Shown here piece by piece: positions 60,001 through 64,000 of a DNA stretch of 64,000 nucleotides. The DNA lies in NCBI GenBank assembly GCA_963662175.1, contig OY759215.1, forward strand, positions 24,541,079 to 24,605,078. Direction: 5' to 3'. The notes below the pieces were generated by a model. The model was not told the DNA's origin and ran no database searches. It was given only the letters and a program-made list of their open reading frames with translations. Position 1 is the stretch's first letter. Each line of letters begins with the position of its first letter. The position numbers and the translations under genes were made by a program. The DNA is from Aradus depressus. Lineage: Eukaryota; Arthropoda; Insecta; Hemiptera; Aradidae.

Positions 60001-63000
60001 CGCTCACCAGTCACCACCAAAAACTCGACACTGTTGTGTGGGAAGCTATACTTGGATGGACTACCCCTTTCACGATCATCAATGAATAATTTGGCTTAGT
60101 AAACCGAAGAGCTGTGTCATTTAATGTGTTTCCCCCCAATTCCAGCTATGCTACTGAAACAGGTTGAGAACTTCGGACAACGTCAAGTAGTTGTCTCCAT
60201 TTAAACACTGTTAAACAAATCTTCTGAGGAATGGATGGATTCGTCAATAACAGATATGTTTATTCTAAAAAGTAGGCTCGAAGTTCGAAATCAGTAATAA
60301 ATTTATATGATATGTGTTAGGCCTAAAACATACAAATATCAACCAAAAACTAGTTGTTAGGAACTGATGTCAGTGGATACGACGATGAGATAAATTAGCA
60401 ATACTCAGCATATATCAGTCACATTATGCAACACATGACTAAGATAATCGACCGACATAGACCATAGCTAAACAACTACCACTGATAGACTGAACTGGGG
60501 CTTTGCTCCCTCCCCTGAGTAGCCAAGACAGTCTAGCCACGCCACAAAACACAAATCTATGTTTGCGTATCACACTCAACCATTTCAAAGATTATTCAGT
60601 GGCATATTTACATATACCTCAACATTAGCAACTTGCCTTCGTCTCTGTCCTCCTTATCTTTTCGATCCCTTGAATGTGCGCTTTCATCGTTCTCCTTAAA
60701 CCTACTGTCCCCACTGCTGAACTCTTCTGAAATACTTCTTGCTGAAACATTTATAGACATACTTTATGGTTTCCAGATTTACTTTGTGAAGCTACAATCT
60801 AGGAATAGATAATTAAAATACACAATTTCTTTGTCAAACTTCACTATATATTATCAAATACTCAACTAGTTTCGCCGTGTTAAGGCATTATCAAGAGTCA
60901 CTTATAAACTGACAGAAGTCAGTTTATAAGTGAATCTTGATAATGCCTTAACACGGCGAAACTAGTTGAGTATTTGAGAATATATAGTGAAGTTTGACAA
61001 AGAAATTGTGTATTTTAATTATCTATTTACAGATATATTTGATTAAATTATTTATATTTAAAAAAAGGGTACAGGGGAAGAATATAAAAAGTGAGTAGTT
61101 TTCAGAAAAATTAATTTAGTTAGAAGCATTGTACTTCCTTTTCAAATCAGCACAAAGATAGGCTTCATGTTCGAGTAGGCCATTTGTCTTCGCCAAAGAT
61201 AGGCGAATACGAGTAAACAATTTCCTCTTTAGTTTACAAACATTTCACATTGCATCGGCCAAAAAAAGTGAAAAATAGTAAAATTGGGTGAAAGTTACTC
61301 GAAACGTTCAGGTAAGGCAGATGAATATATAGTCAAACATTAAAAGACAAAACTCGATTTACCCCTCATAAAGGCTATTTCACGAAGAGAGGTCAACGAG
61401 AAATATACCCCATATCTGTACTACTTACTACGTGAATTTCATTGCGCCGGGATAAACACCATGTGGTCAGTAAATTGTAGTGTGAGCCGATGTTTGATGT
61501 TCAGGTAGAAATTAAATAGAAAAACAGCTTAAAGGAGTTAAAAAGCTTGCTGAGAAAAGATCCATGGCCAGAGCTTGGAATGTATTCTAAATCCATATTA
61601 AAAACAAAACAAAAAAACGACTTTGTCAAAATCCAAAATTAATGTGGTCTTTGGCTTTCATGGTATTACTCTTATGATGAATTTCTGCAACAAGGTCGAC
61701 AGTGACAAAAGAATACTACTCGGAAGTACAGTCATATTCAATTGAAGTGGGCCATTTGGAAAATTTACATTTTTAACAGGATCGATATATCGGCATTATT
61801 TGAGGTTTTTAAATATCAATCACATATTAAAATAACGATAATAATAAATAAAATAAATTTTCCAAATGGACGATTGTTTTAACAATATTGGAAATTTCTG
61901 AGATTTTTAGACATACTACTTTACTAAAAGGACCGACGACATTTTATTCTTTCAGATACATAATATGATATGAACAGCTGCCACGATTGAGAATCGTCAC
62001 ATATATAAATCATATAATATATCCGAAAGAATAAAATGTTTAACCACCCGTCGGTCCTTTTAGTAAAGCAGTACGATTTTGTCTAAAAATCTCAGAAATT
62101 TCCAATATTGTTTAGACAAAACTCAATATGTCAAAATTTCGCGTTAGATTTGTAACATATACGTATGGGAGTAACCTACTCTGTGGATTGTAGTTAGCTT
62201 AGTTTAAACAAATATGTAGTTACTATAATAAAATACTTTACCCTACGAACTTAAGATTCCATATGACTGTAGAAGTAATAAACATGGGAGGAAAACTCAC
62301 GTGACATTGTTTCCCTTCGCCTGACCTGCACCCCGATGATGGCTTCCATGGGCACCTCAGTTCTGGGGATGCTGACTGCATGGGGGGGAAGGTAGATGGG
62401 TTCCAGATTTCCAAACTGGCACTCTGGGGAGATCTGCATACGGCAACCAGCATGAGACTGAAACAACCAAAATAAAATATACACTACTATGATTACATTG
62501 AAATAAGACTTTGAATTAGCATATTTAAGAAATAGTAATTTGTTTGTCTTATTGATAGTGTATAATCTTTGGTCAGGTTTGTGTCCAGGTCTTAATGGAG
62601 TTTTTGATACACTGTTCTTAGAGTAGGTACCTCACACAGACATCCCCGATTCATAAACATTTGACCTGCGTTATATGCAAGTTCAACTCGTAAGTGAAAC
62701 TCCGTCGTGACATCGTACAGGCTCGGGACCATCGCTTAACGTCCCATCCGAAGGACGACGTGCTTAAGTTTATTTTACCTTCCAGATAAAATAAACTAAG
62801 GGCCTAGGTCGGCTTTCGAACTCACGATCTTGAGCTCAGAAGGTAAGCTTTGTTTTTATATAATGTCAAAATATATTAATTAATTATTTCAGTTCCATCT
62901 CAATAAAAGATATTTTGTTTTATTTGTGTCAGTATTTATAACCAGACTAGGTAACAAATAAAGAAACAAAGACAACTTACAGTAAGACCACACCATTCAC

Positions 63001-63201
63001 AGCGAAACCCGGAAAGGCACTCGAAGGAGCTGCATGCTTTCTTGCAGACGGGACACTTGGAGCTGTTGGGAAGGTTGCCCTCCCGCCAGTGGTGCTCATG
63101 GTGAACCAGGGAGAGCTCTATACCAGGTAGATAGGTGGCGTTTTCCTTGCAGTCGGCAACCGCAAAGTCTTGGCACTCCGTGTGCACAAAGTACTCACAG
63201 A
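38888..63201 (-). CDS. DGKQ: Diacylglycerol kinase theta, 3' part (5' end outside window)
   Basis: Exons in transcript order: 63201-62981, 62457-62301, 60741-60637, 58147-58013, 57919-57802, 56790-56606, 55700-55488, 55064-54930, 54423-54249, 53651-53503, 52958-52779, 47272-47146, 46267-46112, 45762-45606, 44345-44238, then either 41134-41045 or 39040-38888. Every junction agrees in phase; about 823 residues (long form) or 802 (short form) are visible. Domain order: end of the second C1, third C1 ([17 protein letters not shown]), RA-like region, catalytic domain ([10 protein letters not shown]), accessory domain ([13 protein letters not shown]). That is the type V (theta) architecture. The enzyme phosphorylates diacylglycerol to phosphatidic acid at membranes, ending DAG signalling. 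Introns carry several SINE copies and two large foldbacks. One intron is GC-AG. Confidence 0.95.
40969..40974 (-). terminator. Candidate polyadenylation signal for the short DGK isoform
   Basis: AATAAA on the minus strand about 70 bases after the proximal-exon stop codon. The spacing is good, though the surroundings are very A-rich. Confidence 0.4.
41045..41134 (-). CDS. DGK theta alternative last exon, proximal (29-residue tail)
   Basis: After an AG acceptor (CTTAG|GCGACA) the exon reads [16 protein letters not shown] and then [13 protein letters not shown] to a TAA at 41047-41045. It joins in phase 0 to exon 44345-44238. A minus-strand AATAAA at 40974-40969, about 70 bases past the stop, fits use as a terminal exon. 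Its first 16 residues are nearly the same as those of the distal exon at 39040, so the two are duplicates and mutually exclusive ends. The basic KMKRRNTEP block holds a possible R-R-x-T phosphosite. Confidence 0.8.
   Translation of the reverse strand, partial: ATMLKKIKMKRRNTEPNIAGADPAKSSND
42888..43025 (+). repeat. tRNA-derived SINE, copy 8 (internal part)
   Basis: Retains AGCCGAGGCCC-like start, GAGTACGCCGTCCTTCGGTC, GGACGTTAAG and GCCTGTGCGATGTCAGGTAC. Truncated on the 3' side near a poly-T tract. Confidence 0.8.
44238..47272 (-). CDS. DGK theta exons: accessory domain and C-terminal core
   Basis: Exon 47272-47146 gives [20 protein letters not shown] (accessory domain start), 46267-46112 [16 protein letters not shown] and [15 protein letters not shown], 45762-45606 WGSGANPWG and [20 protein letters not shown], and 44345-44238 [16 protein letters not shown] and VVVLKSALR. 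These match the DAGK accessory fold in order and are phase-consistent. The exon at 44238 ends in phase 0, followed by two competing last exons. A SINE lies in each of the two introns on either side of exon 45762-45606. Confidence 0.94.
44998..45369 (+). repeat. Full-length tRNA-derived SINE with 12-bp target duplication (copy 9)
   Basis: TTTATTGGGAAC occurs at 44998-45009 and 45358-45369, flanking a 348-bp element (45010-45357). The 5' end is tRNA-like: A-box TAGCTCAGTGG and a B-box-like GGTTCGTAGCC. The body holds CGCCGTCCTTCGGATGGGAC, GTTAAGCGATGGTCCCGAGC, ACTCCCACAGTAGAGTCGGG and GACGAAAGAGCGCTCTGGTA. The 3' end is a short AACCTAACCTAACC tail instead of poly-A. The TCCTTCGGATGGGACGTTAA core recalls the conserved centre of MetaSINE-type elements (from memory). 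It lies in a DGK intron on the opposite strand and is the best copy in the window. Confidence 0.92.
46452..46712 (+). repeat. tRNA-derived SINE, 5'-truncated copy 10
   Basis: Begins at CCGGCCGAAGCCCTTAATTT and is then nearly the same as copy 9 through AGGCGATATGATCTTGTAG and CATGAGTCATAATAACTAAC. The tRNA head is missing. It lies in the DGK intron adjacent to the one carrying copy 9, in the same orientation. Confidence 0.88.
48329..48384. repeat. 28-bp tandem duplication
   Basis: Two adjacent units differ at one base (CTGAATAGCCCATAAATTAG and CTGAATAGCCTATAAATTAG, each followed by TTAATAGT). A third start, CTGA, follows. Confidence 0.85.
51661..51722. repeat. Short GC-rich unit with hairpins
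   Basis: An island of about 60 bases in AT-rich intron. CCGGGGGTGGAGCCACCCGG folds on itself, and AGGGGCAGAACCCCT forms a second stem. The wording (GAGCGGAGCGAGCAGGGGC) recalls terminal parts of nonautonomous DNA elements in insects, but no inverted partner was found nearby. Confidence 0.45.
52779..54423 (-). CDS. DGK theta exons: catalytic domain
   Basis: Exon 54423-54249 gives [16 protein letters not shown] and [12 protein letters not shown], the start of the DAGK catalytic domain. Exon 53651-53503 carries the glycine-rich ATP-site loop [12 protein letters not shown] and AIVPLGTG. Exon 52958-52779 gives [20 protein letters not shown] and LDRWTVVF. The G-G-D-G loop and the PLGTGNDL motif across the junction are intact, so the enzyme should be active. 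Confidence 0.95.
54930..56790 (-). CDS. DGK theta exons: second RA-like unit and RRM-like segment
   Basis: Exon 56790-56606 encodes [20 protein letters not shown], a second RA-like unit, ending LLDRG. Exons 55700-55488 and 55064-54930 encode [20 protein letters not shown] and [17 protein letters not shown], then [20 protein letters not shown] and [20 protein letters not shown] is like RNP2, and [10 protein letters not shown] stands where RNP1 would be, so the beta-alpha-beta-beta-alpha pattern resembles an RNA-recognition motif. Human DGK theta has the parallel LFVGGLP. The aromatic RNP1 residues are not conserved. The fold assignment is my inference. Confidence 0.85.
57802..60741 (-). CDS. 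DGK theta exons: acidic linker and first Ras-association-like unit
   Basis: Exon 60741-60637 encodes a charged Ser/Asp/Arg/Glu linker ([20 protein letters not shown]). It ends in GAAG|GCAAGT, a GC donor, which joins in phase to 58147-58013 ([20 protein letters not shown]). Exon 57919-57802 continues with [13 protein letters not shown] and ends RPAVFLRF. The V-K-V-Y-D-G...T-V-S-R-L-A core is the ubiquitin-like RA fold known in DGK theta. Confidence 0.88.
58430..58960 (-). pseudogene. Broken coding relic inside the GC-AG intron of DGK theta
   Basis: Minus-strand reading from 58940 gives [20 protein letters not shown], then after frameshifts [20 protein letters not shown] and [20 protein letters not shown] near 58690-58580, and [20 protein letters not shown] near 58530-58470. 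The charged, helical sequence keeps a coding look over 500 bases but has several stops and frame changes. It matches no domain I know. Likely an old transposon ORF or a processed pseudogene. Confidence 0.45.
60804..61027. repeat. Foldback element, about 110-bp arms
   Basis: Arms 60804-60913 and 60918-61027 are almost perfect inverted copies around a 4-base loop (GACAGAAGTC at the centre). Each arm holds AACTAGTTTCGCCGTGTTAAGG or its complement. No target duplication or ORF is visible. It lies just 5' of DGK exon 60741-60637 in the direction of transcription, ending 63 bases before that exon, and would form a very stable hairpin in the pre-mRNA. Confidence 0.88.
61881..62112. repeat. Second foldback element, about 110-bp imperfect arms
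   Basis: Left arm 61881-61988 and right arm 61992-62112 match as inverted copies with a few gaps (CAATATTGGAAATTTCTGAG against CTCAGAAATTTCCAATATTG; TTTACTAAAAGGACCGACG against CGTCGGTCCTTTTAGTAAA). It lies in the same DGK intron as the foldback at 60804 but is unrelated in sequence. Confidence 0.85.
62301..63201 (-). CDS. DGK theta exons: end of second C1 and complete third C1
   Basis: Exon 63201-62981 begins inside the second C1 ([18 protein letters not shown]-x2-C-x7-C) and runs into the third (H-x12-C-x2-[17 protein letters not shown], then CEWCGLT). Exon 62457-62301 completes it as [13 protein letters not shown], giving the canonical C-x2-C-x4-H-x2-C-x7-C zinc pattern across the junction. 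All zinc ligands visible here are intact. The spacer that follows ([11 protein letters not shown]) links to the RA-like region. C1 domains in this family bind lipid and partner proteins; whether these bind phorbol ester cannot be judged by eye. Confidence 0.93.
62675..62850 (-). repeat. tRNA-derived SINE, inverted copy 11
   Basis: Reads in reverse as TGAGCTCAAGATCGTGAGTTCG, then the CCTAGG...TTTATTTTATCTGG block, CACGTCGTCCTTCGGATGGG, ACGTTAAGCGATGGTCCCGA and GCCTGTACGATGTCA. The distal half is missing. It lies in the DGK intron between exons 63201-62981 and 62457-62301, in the gene's orientation. Confidence 0.88.
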
Positions 63202-64000
63202 CTGCAAAACACACACACATGAATATGACCAAGTTAATAATGAAAATGTATTAAAATTACTGAATTGTTAACTGTAAGGACTGTTGTAAAAAAAGAACCG
63301 TGTGAAACATTAACCAATAATAGAATTATTCAACTGTCCGACCAATTATCGACATCATCAGGATATCGATAATCATCGAAGTTCAAACCTCATGTGTCTA
63401 CGTAATTCTCTATTTTCATTACAAACTAAGACAATCTGCTTATTCTAAAACGTGTGAAAAATTACTGCAGCTTATGGGTTGAGCGAGACACTGTCCATCT
63501 AAGATATATTTTTTAAATATATAGAGAAATGTGTTGATGAACCGAAGCAGCTTGCTGCTGAAAGACAGGAGAGGTACTGATTAAGAATTAAATAAATAAC
63601 TTTTAAAAAAATTGAACTGCCATCAAAAAAAGTTCTCTAAAAATTAAAAACTAATTAGTATTACTATATTCCTCTTCATTACGTAAACATAATCCAAAAG
63701 ATACCTTAGTATCTCAGTAATTCCAAAAGTAAATGTGATAAGAAACACAGTAGGTACCTACCTGAGATAATTTATTTGCTAATTATCTTAGAATATTTTT
63801 GAAGTCAATGCAAAAGAATCCAATATGTATGTTTATATTTATGATTGATCAATTGTCGATAATCATAGTGACACTTGGATAGATATTTAGTAAATACGTT
63901 TTGCTAATGAAGTACATATTGTGTTTCTTATCACTGTTTGACGTTTTGAATTATTGAAATACTAAGGTACTTACATACACACATATATATATATATGTAT
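63202..64000 (-). other. DGK theta intron running off the window
   Basis: No coding exon is seen. The first visible exon starts inside a codon (two bases finish it), so at least one earlier exon with the start codon and the first C1 domain lies beyond 64000. A TA microsatellite begins near 63980. Confidence 0.6.

Noticed and set aside
60601..60620. GT donor (AG|GTATAT) after DGK exon 60741-60637
   Set aside because: It would put exon 58147-58013 out of frame; the GC donor at 60636 keeps the RA-like domain intact.
1..64000. CRISPR array, operon or bacterial insert
   Set aside because: No regularly spaced direct repeats, no ribosome binding sites with intact long ORFs; all genes are intron-containing.

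Overview
This is an AT-rich eukaryotic (animal) window with long introns, GT-AG splice sites and many decayed transposable elements. Protein similarity recognised by eye and the repeat content (a tRNA-derived SINE, Tc1-, hAT- and jockey-like relics) suggest an insect. A hemipteran is my guess, but I cannot prove it. All exon models below were built by hand by checking splice sites, phases and frames; no database search was run.

Three host genes are present. (1) Plus strand, about 1037-17492: the 3' part of a multi-membrane-span SLC35F3/F4-like transporter (EamA/DMT fold). Five exons lie at 1037-4811. The best-fitting terminal exon lies 12.5 kb downstream at 17378-17492, with a phase-compatible candidate cassette exon at 15204-15269. 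(2) Minus strand, 31747 to 20931: a complete DEAD-box RNA helicase of the DDX18/Has1/pitchoune type (nucleolar 60S ribosome assembly). It has 12 exons and 563 predicted residues, and is convergent with the transporter. (3) Minus strand, 63201 to 38888: the 3' two-thirds of diacylglycerol kinase theta, from the end of the second C1 domain to the C-terminus, in 15 constitutive exons plus two homologous alternative last exons. Its 5' exons lie beyond the window.

The space between and inside these genes is mostly repeats: at least ten copies or fragments of one tRNA-derived SINE, one intact with a 12-bp target duplication; a hAT-like MITE; a 1.4-kb TIR element with a broken ORF; a Tc1-like relic with a 21-base C tract; LINE fragments (reverse transcriptase and RNase H); three long foldback sequences; and a GC-rich 217-bp retro-insertion with a perfect 13-bp target duplication.

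The observations most worth a second look are the duplicated alternative C-terminal exons of the DGK gene (one carrying a six-base insertion that is itself a consensus splice donor), a GC-AG intron in the same gene, an RRM-like segment inside DGK theta, the unusual lysine-run terminal microexon of the helicase, and the GC-rich structured retro-insertion at 25836-26052. I found no CRISPR array, operon or prokaryotic feature.
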